A stretch of DNA of 64,000 bases from DASXRA01 sp036506155 (GTDB lineage: Bacteria > Actinomycetota > Actinomycetes > Mycobacteriales > Jatrophihabitantaceae), in the NCBI GenBank assembly GCA_036506155.1, contig DASXSF010000035.1, positions 62,001-126,000 of the forward strand, written 5' to 3'. Shown one piece after another: positions 1-7,851 of the stretch. The number at the start of each line of letters is the position of its first letter. Position 1 is the stretch's first letter. The translations under genes and the position numbers were made by a program. A model generated the notes under the pieces. That model saw nothing but the letters and a program-made list of their open reading frames with translations, was not told where the DNA came from and did no database searches.

Positions 1-1734
1 CCCGTCCGCGGTTACGCGCACCGGCACGCCCCAGTCCTGCCGCGCGACGTGGCAGGCGGGATGGTCGATGGCCGGGTCGTCGTCGCAGGCCGCTGCCTGC
101 GCAGTGATGTGAAGGACGCCTTCGCCCGGCCGCAGAGAGAGGTCGCGGCGAAGCTGTGCTGTGTCACCACCGCCGGCGCCAAGTAGCTCTGGCGGTGATG
201 CGGTCACCGACAGGCGGGTCGCCGGTCCGTACCGCTCGTCGAGCTTGCGTCCGGGCGGCGGCGTGAACGTGACGGTCAGGGTCGTGCGGGGCGCGATGTC
301 GGTGACCGGTCGCTGCGTGCGTAACGCGGAGCCCGCGATCGTGGTGCGGTCGGCGATGGGGCGCACGAGCCGATGCGCCGCAGACTCGACGACGACCACG
401 TCGTTGCCGACGACGACCGCGTCACTGGGCTCGGCCAGGTCGGTCGCAAGTGTGGAGACCTCGTCAGCTGCCGGGTCGTAACGACGCAATGCACCGTTGT
501 AGGTGTCACTGATCGCGACGGTTCTGTCCGGCAGGAGCGTGACACCGAGCGGGTGCTGCAAGCGGGCCTTCCCGGCCGGCCCGTCGACATGCCCGAAGTC
601 GAACAGGCCCTCGCCGATCACGGTGTGCAGGTTTCCCTCGGCGTCAAGGTATCGCAGCGCCGACGTCTCGGAATCGACGAACCACAGCCGGTCGCCGTCG
701 GGCGCGAGTCCGGAGGGCTGTGCCAGCCAACCGGAAAGGGCCGGGCCGTCTTTCAGGCCCTCGGTTGTTGTGCCGGCGAGGCGCGTCACCGCGCCGGCCA
801 CGGGATCCCACGCGAGCAGCAGATGCACGCCCGCGGCGGCAACGACAACACGCTCGATTGCGGGCCACCACGCTACGTCCCACGGAGAAACGACGTCGGG
901 CACGCCGTCGATATGCAGCGGGACGGTAGTCGTCGTCGTACCGACGCGGCGCAGCACATGATTCGCTGTGTCCGCAACGACGATGTCACCGTCGGGCAGC
1001 TGCGTCAGCCCGTTCGGCTCGGCGAACTGTGGCTCGCGGCCGTCACGGTGCCCGCGATCACCGGTGCCGATACGCCGCCGGACAGTCTCCCCGTCGAGAT
1101 CCATCTCGACGATCTGGTGGTGCCCCGCGTCGGCGACCAGCAGGTGGTCGTCGACCAGGATCGCCTTGGCGGGGAAGCGCAGCTCGGTGGGTTGCGGCTC
1201 GGGCGGCACGTACGGCCCGTCGCCGCGGCGCAGCGTCCCCTTGGCGTCATGCTTCTCGACGAGCTGTGCCACGATGCGGTCGAGTGCGCTGACCTGGCCC
1301 TCACCGGCTGCCTGCGCTACGACGTAGCCCTCCGGGTCGATCACCGCGAGAGAGGGCCAGGCGCGCACGGCGTATTGCCGCCACAGGCCCAGATCCGGGT
1401 CGTCGAGCACGGGATGGTGGACTTCGTACCGCTCGACGGCGGCGGTGACGGCAGCGTGGTCGGCCTCGTGCGCGAACTTCGGCGAGTGCACGCCCACCAC
1501 GACGAGCACGTCACGGTACTTGTCCTCGAGCGGGCGCAACTCGTCCAGGACGTGCAGGCAATTGGCGCAGCAGAACGTCCAGAAATCGAGGATGACGACC
1601 TTGCCGCGCAGTTGACGCAGGGACAGGGGCTCGGCTGTGTTCAGCCAGCCCCCGCGTCCGGTCAGCTCTGGAGCGCGCACCCGAAACTGCGAAACAGTCA
1701 CACGGTTGCAAACCAGGACGCCGGCAAGATTCAT
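1..1734 (-). CDS. NHLRC2-like thioredoxin/NHL-repeat protein (3' end off window)
   Basis: The complement reads open from position 1734 to the left edge (578 codons, no stop), so the C-terminus is missing. The first ~150 residues form a thioredoxin-like domain with the motif DFWTFCCANC, which contains a CANC redox pair like the WTYCCINC of NHLRC2 proteins. After it come NHL-type beta-propeller repeats (for example GLTQLPDGDIVVADTANH and GVTLLPDRTVAISDTYNG) and a C-terminal beta domain. This order is the family standard. A thiol-disulfide redox role is likely; the substrate is unknown and no signal peptide is visible. The start is uncertain: ATG at 1734 or GTG at 1701, both with weak ribosome binding sites. 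Confidence 0.85.
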   Translation of the reverse strand, partial: MNLAGVLVCNRVTVSQFRVRAPELTGRGGWLNTAEPLSLRQLRGKVVILDFWTFCCANCLHVLDELRPLEDKYRDVLVVVGVHSPKFAHEADHAAVTAAVERYEVHHPVLDDPDLGLWRQYAVRAWPSLAVIDPEGYVVAQAAGEGQVSALDRIVAQLVEKHDAKGTLRRGDGPYVPPEPQPTELRFPAKAILVDDHLLVADAGHHQIVEMDLDGETVRRRIGTGDRGHRDGREPQFAEPNGLTQLPDGDIVVADTANHVLRRVGTTTTTVPLHIDGVPDVVSPWDVAWWPAIERVVVAAAGVHLLLAWDPVAGAVTRLAGTTTEGLKDGPALSGWLAQPSGLAPDGDRLWFVDSETSALRYLDAEGNLHTVIGEGLFDFGHVDGPAGKARLQHPLGVTLLPDRTVAISDTYNGALRRYDPAADEVSTLATDLAEPSDAVVVGNDVVVVESAAHRLVRPIADRTTIAGSALRTQRPVTDIAPRTTLTVTFTPPPGRKLDERYGPATRLSVTASPPELLGAGGGDTAQLRRDLSLRPGEGVLHITAQAAACDDDPAIDHPACHVARQDWGVPVRVTADG

Positions 1735-1863
1735 CCGGATCACCCGGGCGGCGCCGTGGCGAGACAGCGCTGCCGCGCCGGCGCCTGCTCCCGAGTTAGT
1801 TGTCGGCCGAGCTGGAACTCCCCCGAAGCACCAGAGTCAGCAAGTCGACGGACCGTCAGCTGA

Positions 1864-1887
1864 TTACCAGCCCTGGCTGTACGTCAT
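1864..1887 (-). CDS. Possible 7-codon leader peptide upstream of the thioredoxin/NHL gene
   Basis: In the 305-bp gap between the thioredoxin/NHL gene and the GGDEF gene, the minus strand carries a near-perfect Shine-Dalgarno (AGGAGGTGA) five bases before an ATG. That ATG opens a seven-codon frame (MTYSQGW) ending in TAA. The SD is the strongest in the first 3 kb, although the larger gene 130 bases downstream has a poor one. It could be a regulatory upstream ORF or the remnant of a lost gene. Apart from this and the GGDEF promoter, I see nothing else in the gap. No protein-level evidence exists. Confidence 0.3.
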   Translation of the reverse strand: MTYSQGW

Positions 1888-1974
1888 CGTGTTCACCTCC
1901 TGCACCTAATCCGTTGCAAGACACAGAGATTTGTCCGGGCGGCGAGCTTTTCCACGACCGAGCGCATACAGGTG

Positions 1975-2004
1975 CTGACATAGGGACGTGTCGTCCGCTA
2001 GTCT
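1975..2004 (+). promoter_or_regulatory. Putative promoter of the GGDEF gene
   Basis: CTGACA (1975-1980) resembles a -35 box. After an 18-base spacer comes TAGTCT (1999-2004), a plausible -10. Transcription would begin near 2011, about 29 bases before the GTG start at 2040. Assigned by eye from consensus only. Confidence 0.4.
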
Positions 2005-2039
2005 CAGTGCGGTCCGTCGGGGGCGTTCGAGGGAAAAGC

Positions 2040-3326
2040 GTGGCGAGACACCGTACGCCAAAAAAGGAGAGTTGGGTCACTGCGCCGCGGTCGTGGGCGC
2101 TGTGGCGGACGCCGGCGCGTGTGCGCGTGCTGGTCGTCGCGGTCGTCGCCGCAGCGGCGCTGCTCAGCCTGACTGCGTTTGTCCGCAGCACGATCACAGC
2201 CAGCGACCTCCTTCGGTTCGGGCTGCTCGTTGCCATGAGCGTCGCGTGCATGGAGGCATCCCGGCAAGTCGAGGTGCGCCGTCGACTCTTCGCTTCGGAC
2301 GGTTCGTCCTACTTCGACATGAGTTCGGTCTGGATCCTCGCTGGCGCACTTGTGCTGCCTCTCGGGCTGGCCATTCTGATCGCTGTGCTTGCGTACGTGC
2401 ACTTGTGGATCCGGTCGTGGCGTTCCGTCGATGGAGTGCACGGATACCGCATTGCCTACAACGGCGCCACGATGGTGATTACCTGCTTCGTAGTATCCGT
2501 CGCAGCGAACGCGAGCAGTATGTCCGGCGCTGAACTACTCCTATCGACCGTCGTAGCTGCGTTGACGTACCGGGTAGTCAATCTACTCTTGGTGCTGCTC
2601 GCATTCGCCGTCAGCGTCGGAGTGCGCACGCCGTCGACGGTTACCGGCACGCTGGCCGACAATGCCCTCGAGTTCGCGACCCTGGCTTTGGGCGGGGCGA
2701 CAGCGGTGCTCATGCTGAGGGTGCCGCCGTTGGTGGTGCTGGTGCTGCCGGCGGTCTTCCTGCTGCAGCATCGGGCCTTGCTGCTGCAGTTGGTCATGGC
2801 GGCCACCGTCGACGCGAAGACCGAGTTGCTCAACGCTGCGGCTTGGCGTCAGCTGGCGCAGCGGGAACTGGAGCGGGCCGGGCGGCAGGGTACTGCGACG
2901 GCAGTGCTCGTCATCGACATGGACCACTTCAAGGAGCTCAACGACATCCACGGCCACCTGGCGGGTGACGAGGCGCTCAGAGCGGTTGCGGCGGCGCTAT
3001 CCGACGAGCTGCGCGGCTACGACGCAGTAGGCCGTTTCGGCGGCGAGGAGTTCGTCGCATTGCTGCCGGGCGTCGATGCGACGACTGCTTCGAGCGTCGC
3101 CGAGCGCGTCCGGCAGCGCATCGAGCGGCTGGACGTGAGCGTCAAGAGGCATGCCGGCGGCGTCACGCGGGTCGGTGTGACCGCGTCGATCGGAGTCGCA
3201 AGCGCCTGGGGAGCCGCCGACCTGGACGACTTGCTGCGCGGCGCGGACGCTGCGCTGTATCGGGCCAAAGGCGCGGGACGCAATACGGTGCGCGGCGCAT
3301 TGACCGCGGTGACGGCTGCCGCGTAG
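2040..3326 (+). CDS. Membrane-bound diguanylate cyclase (GGDEF domain)
   Basis: The product likely makes the second messenger c-di-GMP from two GTP. The N-terminal half (residues ~20-240) is a run of about six hydrophobic segments, and the C-terminal half is a GGDEF domain with the metal/substrate motif DMDHFKELNDIHGHLAGDEAL. The active-site loop is GGEEF at residues 334-338, a functional variant. An inhibitory I-site RGYD lies five residues before it, so product feedback inhibition is expected. No EAL domain is present. The frame is open from 1800, but that part looks non-coding. GTG at 2040 is preferred because it follows a GAGGG site and a promoter-like sequence. A terminator hairpin follows the stop. 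Confidence 0.88.
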   Translation: MARHRTPKKESWVTAPRSWALWRTPARVRVLVVAVVAAAALLSLTAFVRSTITASDLLRFGLLVAMSVACMEASRQVEVRRRLFASDGSSYFDMSSVWILAGALVLPLGLAILIAVLAYVHLWIRSWRSVDGVHGYRIAYNGATMVITCFVVSVAANASSMSGAELLLSTVVAALTYRVVNLLLVLLAFAVSVGVRTPSTVTGTLADNALEFATLALGGATAVLMLRVPPLVVLVLPAVFLLQHRALLLQLVMAATVDAKTELLNAAAWRQLAQRELERAGRQGTATAVLVIDMDHFKELNDIHGHLAGDEALRAVAAALSDELRGYDAVGRFGGEEFVALLPGVDATTASSVAERVRQRIERLDVSVKRHAGGVTRVGVTASIGVASAWGAADLDDLLRGADAALYRAKGAGRNTVRGALTAVTAAA

Positions 3327-3333
3327 ACGCGAA

Positions 3334-3361
3334 GAGCCCGAACCCAGCCGGGTTCGGGCTC
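3334..3361. terminator. Bidirectional terminator hairpin
   Basis: A perfect 12-bp stem (3334-3345 with 3350-3361) closes a 4-base loop (AGCC), directly after the GGDEF stop. It lies between convergent genes, the GGDEF gene (+) and the 45-residue gene (-), so it can serve both. There is no strong T-tract, as is common in actinobacteria. Confidence 0.8.
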
Positions 3362-3375
3362 CTGGTGGATGTTGA

Positions 3376-3513
3376 TCAGCGCAGCGTGTTCTGCCGCTGC
3401 GCGATCGCGATCAGCTCGTTACGGAGGTTCGGCGGCGCATCGTCCAGGACGCGTTGGAACGCCCGGGTCTCACGCCGCTTGCGCATCTTCTCGGTGAACG
3501 TGATCCTCGCCAT
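3376..3513 (-). CDS. Small basic protein, 45 aa, unknown function
   Basis: The complement of 3376-3513 encodes 45 residues beginning MARITFTEKMRKRRETRAF. The protein is strongly basic in its first half (RKRR cluster) and amphipathic helical in its second half, ending in RQNTLR. An AGGGGAA ribosome binding site sits eight bases before the ATG. An extended -10 (TGTTAGAAT, complement of 3572-3580) lies upstream and a terminator hairpin lies just downstream. This makes a complete single-gene unit. I do not recognise the family. The composition would suit an RNA- or ribosome-binding small protein, but that is inference. Confidence 0.65.
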   Translation of the reverse strand: MARITFTEKMRKRRETRAFQRVLDDAPPNLRNELIAIAQRQNTLR

Positions 3514-3778
3514 TGAGTTCCCCTGGTCTAGTAATCTTCGGCGACTGGCCTACCAGTGCCTCCAATCGTTAATTCTAACACTAGGTGAACACAACGATGT
3601 GGGACTTTATGCCCGACCACGCCTAACAAACCCGGACCCGCCACGGGGCCTTGCTCGCAGGTAGCGGCCAGCTAGTGTGACGAGAAGTAACTGATACAGC
3701 TTGTCATAGGCGATGGTGACCACCACCACGCGTCCCATCTATCGCGCAGCTCACCTGCTGTGACGTGTACTGGAGGGC
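3514..3778. other. Intergenic region between divergent small-protein and carbonic anhydrase genes
   Basis: It holds the probable extended -10 of the 45-residue gene (complement of 3572-3580) and a short palindrome, ACTGGCCTACCAGT, at 3544-3557. The GGAGGG ribosome binding site of the carbonic anhydrase gene lies at 3772-3777. I see no further gene. Confidence 0.5.
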
Positions 3779-4204
3779 GTGCAGACTCCACGCGCCGCCC
3801 GGGGCCTCGCCGTCCTGACGTGCATGGACGCTCGCCTCGATCCCCAGCGACTGCTCGGCCTCGCACCCGGCGACGCACACGTGCTGCGTAACGCCGGAGG
3901 AGCCGTTACCGCAGATGTACGACGCAGTCTGGTGATAAGCCAGCGGCTACTTGGCGCGCGGTCGATCATGATTATCCGGCACACCGGCTGTGCCATGCTC
4001 GGCCTGGACGAGGCGCTTCGCGACGACATGGCGCGCGAGGTCGGCGCGCACGCCGACTGGCAGCTGCATGGGTTCGCCGACCTGGAAGGCGACCTGTACA
4101 AGGCGCTTGCCGAACTGCGCGCCGACCCGTTCCTGCTGCACACTGACGACATCCGCGGCTACGTCTACGACGTCGAGGGCAGCGGCGACCTGCTTCCCGT
4201 CTAG
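3779..4204 (+). CDS. Beta-class carbonic anhydrase
   Basis: This is a zinc enzyme for reversible CO2 hydration, supplying bicarbonate to carboxylases and helping pH balance. Zinc ligands are visible as C15 with the D17/R19 dyad (TCMDARLDP) and H68/C71 (RHTGCAM). RNAGG at 37-41 is also typical. At 141 aa it resembles the small mycobacterial Rv1284 type, but its N-terminus is about 20 residues shorter. GTG at 3779 is chosen because GGAGGG lies directly upstream and no better start exists. The TAG stop interlocks with the stop of the convergent E2 gene in a shared CTAG. Confidence 0.9.
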   Translation: MQTPRAARGLAVLTCMDARLDPQRLLGLAPGDAHVLRNAGGAVTADVRRSLVISQRLLGARSIMIIRHTGCAMLGLDEALRDDMAREVGAHADWQLHGFADLEGDLYKALAELRADPFLLHTDDIRGYVYDVEGSGDLLPV

Positions 4205-5502
4205 AAAAGCAGAGCGCTGGCCGGATCGTGCAGCACGGCGGCTATGTCGGCCAGGAACTGCGAGCCCTGCTGCCCGTCGACCATGCGGTGGTCGAACGAG
4301 ACCGCGAGCTGGGTCACCCAGCGCGGCACGATCTCGTCATCGACCACCCAGGGCATCTTGCGTACCGCCCCGAATGCCACGATTCCGGCCTCGCCCGGGT
4401 TGAGGATCGGCGTGCCGGTATCGATGCCGAATACCCCGACATTCGTGATCGTTATCGTGCCCCCGGTGAGATCCGCAGGCGACGTCTTGCCCGCCCGCGC
4501 CGTCTCGGTCAGCTCCGCAACAGCGAGTGCGAGTTCGCGCAGCGTCAGCCGGTCGGCGTCCTTGATGTTGGGGACGACCAGCCCCCGGTCCGTGGCCGCC
4601 GCGATGCCGAGGTTGACGTAGTGCTTCAGGACGATCTCGCCGGCGTCCGCGTCCCAGGACGCGTTGATCTCGGGGGTGCGCCGCGCGGCCAGCACGACCG
4701 CCTTGGCCACGAACAGCAGCGGGCTGACCTTGACGTCGCTGAAGTCCGGGCGCGCCGCGACGCGGTCGCGCAGTTGCATCATCGTCGTGACGTCGACGGT
4801 GATGAACTCGGTGACGTGTGGGGCGGTGAAGGCGCTGGCCACCATTGCGGCGGCAGTGTGCTTGCGCACCCCCTTGATCGGGATGCGGGTCTCGCGCGCC
4901 GACACCTCTGCCACGGCGGGCGCGGGCGCGGCCGCAGCCTGCTCGACGTCCGCGCGGGAGACCGTGCCGTTCGGCCCGGTGGGTTCCACGGTCGTGATGT
5001 CGACGCCCAGCGTCTTGGCCAGCCGGCGCACCGGCGGCTTGGCGAGCACACGGTGCCGCGTCTCGGGAGCGTCCGCCGGCGGCTGCGTGGGCGTGACGTT
5101 GAACGCCGGATGCGCGGACGGGGTATCGGGCGCGGCCTTGCGGGCCCGGCGGCGGGTGCCACCGCGCGGCCCGTACCCGACGAGGACGGACTGCCGCTCC
5201 TCAGGCTCGGCGGCTGCTGCCGGGGCGGCCTCGGGCTCTGCCGTCGCGGGCGCGCTCGCACCGACGTCGATGGTGATGATCGGCGCGCCGACGTCGACCG
5301 TGTCGCCCTCGGCGGCGTGCAACTCGGTGACCACGCCCGCGTACGGCGACGGCAGTTCTACAGCGGCTTTCGCGGTCTCTACCTCGACGAGAGTCTGGTT
5401 GACCTTGACGGTGTCGCCGGGCTTCACGTCCCAGCGCAGGATGTCGGCCTCGGTGAGCCCCTCGCCGACGTCCGGCATCTTGAACTGTTTGAGGTCTGGC
5501 AT
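4201..5502 (-). CDS. pdhC: Dihydrolipoamide acyltransferase (E2) of a 2-oxoacid dehydrogenase complex
   Basis: The 433-residue E2 core transfers the acyl group from lipoate to CoA in a pyruvate or branched-chain 2-oxoacid dehydrogenase complex. There is a single lipoyl domain (residues 1-80) with the lipoyl lysine K45 in VETAKAAVE. Next is an Ala/Pro-rich linker, then a peripheral-subunit-binding domain (RVLAKPPVRRLAKTLGVD). The C-terminal catalytic domain ends with SFDHRMVDGQQG, the HxxxDG active site. ATG at 5502 overlaps the E1-beta stop by one base (TGATG), so the three genes are translationally coupled. One lipoyl domain suits the BkdC/PdhC type; substrate preference cannot be read from sequence alone. 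Confidence 0.92.
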   Translation of the reverse strand: MPDLKQFKMPDVGEGLTEADILRWDVKPGDTVKVNQTLVEVETAKAAVELPSPYAGVVTELHAAEGDTVDVGAPIITIDVGASAPATAEPEAAPAAAAEPEERQSVLVGYGPRGGTRRRARKAAPDTPSAHPAFNVTPTQPPADAPETRHRVLAKPPVRRLAKTLGVDITTVEPTGPNGTVSRADVEQAAAAPAPAVAEVSARETRIPIKGVRKHTAAAMVASAFTAPHVTEFITVDVTTMMQLRDRVAARPDFSDVKVSPLLFVAKAVVLAARRTPEINASWDADAGEIVLKHYVNLGIAAATDRGLVVPNIKDADRLTLRELALAVAELTETARAGKTSPADLTGGTITITNVGVFGIDTGTPILNPGEAGIVAFGAVRKMPWVVDDEIVPRWVTQLAVSFDHRMVDGQQGSQFLADIAAVLHDPASALLF

Positions 5503-6461
5503 CAGTACTCCAGGGTACGGTCGACGGCGTCGAGGATGCGGTCGACGGTCGGCAGCCACTCTTCCTCGAGGCGGCTCGCCGGGTAGGGCGTGTCGAATCC
5601 GCCCACCCGCAGGACCGGTGCCTCGAGCGAGTAGAACGCCCGCTCCTGCACCCGGGCGGCGAGCTCTGCACCCACACCGTGGCTCACCGATGCCTCGTGG
5701 ACGACGACCAGGCGGCCGGTCCGCTCCACCGACTCGATGACCGTAGCGGTGTCCAGAGGCGAGATCGACCGCAGGTCGATCACCTCGAGGTCGTGCCCGT
5801 CGGCGTCCGCCGCTTCCAGCGCAGTGGCCACCATCGGGCCGTAGGCCGCGACCGTGGCCTCTCGGCCCGGACGAACGACCCGCGCCTTGTGCAGCGGGTA
5901 CGGCTCGTCGTTGAGCTCCCCCTTGGCCCAGTAGCGCCGTTTCGGCTCGAAGAACACCACCGGGTCGTCCGAGCGGATCGACTGCTGGATCATCCAGTAC
6001 GCGTCGGACGGGTTCGAGCACGAGACGACCTTCAGTCCTGCGGTGTGAGCGAAGTACGCCTCCGGCGACTCGGAGTGATGCTCGACTGCGCCGATGCCGC
6101 CGCCGAACGGGATCCGGATCGTGATCGGCATCCGGATCTTGCCGGCCGACCGGTTGTGCATCTTGGCGACTTGATTGACGATCTGATCAAAACCGGGGAA
6201 GACGAAGCCGTCGAACTGAATCTCGCACACCGGGCGGTACCCGCGGATCGCCAAGCCCACTGCGGTGCCGATGATGCCGGACTCGGCGAGTGGCGTGTCG
6301 AAGACGCGGGCCTCGCCGAAGTCCTTCTGGAGGCCGTCGGTGATCCGGAAGACACCCCCGAGCTTGCCGACGTCCTCGCCCATGATGATCACTTTGGGGT
6401 CGTCGTCGAGCGCCTTGCGCAGCCCTTCGTTGAGCGCCTTCGCCATCGTGAGTGTCGTCAT
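5502..6461 (-). CDS. pdhB: 2-oxoacid dehydrogenase E1 component, beta subunit
   Basis: The 319-residue transketolase-like beta subunit pairs with E1-alpha to form the thiamine-diphosphate decarboxylase. Motifs include GEDVGKLGGVFRIT near the N-terminus, FDTPLAESGIIGTAVGLA, and the PFGGGIGAVEHHSESPEAYF region with the conserved active-site His pair. The transketolase C-terminal domain follows (DLRSISPLD, VVHEASVSHGVGAEL). The ATG at 6461 overlaps the E1-alpha stop (ATGA), and the stop overlaps the E2 start, giving an alpha-beta-E2 operon. Length and motifs match pyruvate/branched-chain E1-beta subunits. Confidence 0.93.
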   Translation of the reverse strand: MTTLTMAKALNEGLRKALDDDPKVIIMGEDVGKLGGVFRITDGLQKDFGEARVFDTPLAESGIIGTAVGLAIRGYRPVCEIQFDGFVFPGFDQIVNQVAKMHNRSAGKIRMPITIRIPFGGGIGAVEHHSESPEAYFAHTAGLKVVSCSNPSDAYWMIQQSIRSDDPVVFFEPKRRYWAKGELNDEPYPLHKARVVRPGREATVAAYGPMVATALEAADADGHDLEVIDLRSISPLDTATVIESVERTGRLVVVHEASVSHGVGAELAARVQERAFYSLEAPVLRVGGFDTPYPASRLEEEWLPTVDRILDAVDRTLEY

Positions 6462-7567
6462 GCCGGCACCTCCTCGAAGGAGTCGAGGTAGGCGGCGAAC
6501 GCGTCGCGCTGCTCGCGCAGCTCGTCGGTCAGCTCGACGTGAACGTGGTCGAAGGCCGACAGCGGGTCCGGATCGGGCAGCGCCCGGCAGCCCGCCCGCA
6601 CGTGCTCGGCGAGCTGCTCGGACTCGCGGTCGATCGCGTCGAAGAAGTCCTGGCCCACGTCGGCGTGCCGGGTGAGGTACGCACGAACCCGGGCGATCGG
6701 GTCCTTGAGCTTCCAGGTCTCGGTCTCGGCGGCGAGGCGGTACCGGGTCGGGTCGTCGGAGGTGGTGTGCGGATTCATCCGGTAGGTGAACGCCTCGATC
6801 AGCGTCGGCCCGAGCCCGGCCCGCGCCTGATCGAGCGCCTTGCCGGTGACGGCCAGCGAAGCGAGTACGTCGTTGCCGTCGATACGCACGCCGGGGAAGC
6901 CGAAGCCGTCTGCTCGGTGGTAGATCGGCACCCGGCTCTGGGTGCTCACCGGCGCGGAGATCGCCCACTGGTTGTTCTGGCAGAAGTAGACGACCGGCAG
7001 ATTCTCTGCGGCCGACCACACGAACGACTCGTTCACGTCACCCTGGCTGGACGCACCGTCGCCGAAAAAGGCCAGCACGGCGGTGTCCCGGTTGGGGTCA
7101 CCGGTGCCTACCGCGCCGTCCCGGACGACGCCCATTGCATATCCGGCGGCGTGCAGGGTCTGCGCGCCGATCACGATCGTGTAGAGGTTGAAGTTGTTGT
7201 CGGCGGGGTCCCAGCCGCCCAGGTTCGTGCCCCGGAACAGGCCCAGCAGGACGAGCGGGTCCACGTCACGGCACCAGGCAACGCCGTGCTCGCGATACGT
7301 GGGAAACGCCATGTCATGCGCCCGCAGCGCACGCCCGGCGCCGACCTGGGCGCCCTCTTGCCCGAGCAGCGACGCCCACAGTCCGAGCTCGCCCTGGCGT
7401 TGCAGGGCGATCGCCTCGGTGTCGACGCGGCGGACGAGGACGAGGTCGCGGTACAGCGACTGGATCTGCTCGTCGGTTATCTCGAGTGGATAGTCGGGGT
7501 GCTCGACGCGCACGCCCTCGGGTGTCAGGAGCTGGACCATGTCCGGCTCGGGGGGAACGGCATGCAC
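6458..7567 (-). CDS. pdhA: 2-oxoacid dehydrogenase E1 component, alpha subunit
   Basis: The 369-residue E1-alpha decarboxylates a 2-oxoacid using thiamine diphosphate and acylates the E2 lipoyl group. The TPP-binding motif is GDGASSQGDVNESFVWSAAE, completed by QNNQWAIS. RMNPHTTSDDPTRYR is the conserved phosphorylation-loop-like segment. The architecture fits the PdhA/BkdA type, as in the mycobacterial bkdABC operon. No E3 gene is nearby, so a lipoamide dehydrogenase elsewhere must complete the complex. ATG at 7567 is the first start of an operon; a palindrome (7645-7665) and an ATATGGT -10-like sequence lie upstream on this strand. Confidence 0.92.
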   Translation of the reverse strand: MHAVPPEPDMVQLLTPEGVRVEHPDYPLEITDEQIQSLYRDLVLVRRVDTEAIALQRQGELGLWASLLGQEGAQVGAGRALRAHDMAFPTYREHGVAWCRDVDPLVLLGLFRGTNLGGWDPADNNFNLYTIVIGAQTLHAAGYAMGVVRDGAVGTGDPNRDTAVLAFFGDGASSQGDVNESFVWSAAENLPVVYFCQNNQWAISAPVSTQSRVPIYHRADGFGFPGVRIDGNDVLASLAVTGKALDQARAGLGPTLIEAFTYRMNPHTTSDDPTRYRLAAETETWKLKDPIARVRAYLTRHADVGQDFFDAIDRESEQLAEHVRAGCRALPDPDPLSAFDHVHVELTDELREQRDAFAAYLDSFEEVPA

Positions 7568-7644
7568 CGCACACGCTCCTCTCGTCGGGCCATCGCACGC
7601 GGGGTCTCCGCGTCGAGCCGCCTGGCGATGATTGGGCTATCCGT

Positions 7645-7665
7645 TGGTACAGGGATGGCGTACCA
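7645..7665. promoter_or_regulatory. Inverted repeat TGGTAC-N9-GTACCA upstream of the E1-alpha operon
   Basis: Perfect 6-bp arms lie about 80 bases before the E1-alpha ATG, in the 284-bp gap shared with the divergent secreted-protein gene. This is a good position for an operator of the dehydrogenase operon. TGGT/ACCA half sites are typical of GntR-family sites, but the long spacer is not, so the regulator is unknown. Confidence 0.4.
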
Positions 7666-7851
7666 GCGGATTTGCCCAGGGGTTCCTACCATATCTGCGC
7701 TCGCTGCCTGACCGCCGTCAGTCGCGCCGGCTCGCGTAGTGCGTCCAGATGTGGCCGTGGCATCAGCGCCACAGCCGCAGACGCTCTTGTGTGCGAGCTC
7801 ATGAACGGCTAAGAACTGGATGCGTCTGACTGTCCCGATCGGGGGAATATT

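Noticed and set aside
373..1863. Long plus-strand open frame of 496 codons
   Set aside because: It is antisense to the thioredoxin/NHL gene, whose protein has clear family motifs. The plus-strand product is unlike any protein and Arg/Val-rich, as expected for a shadow.
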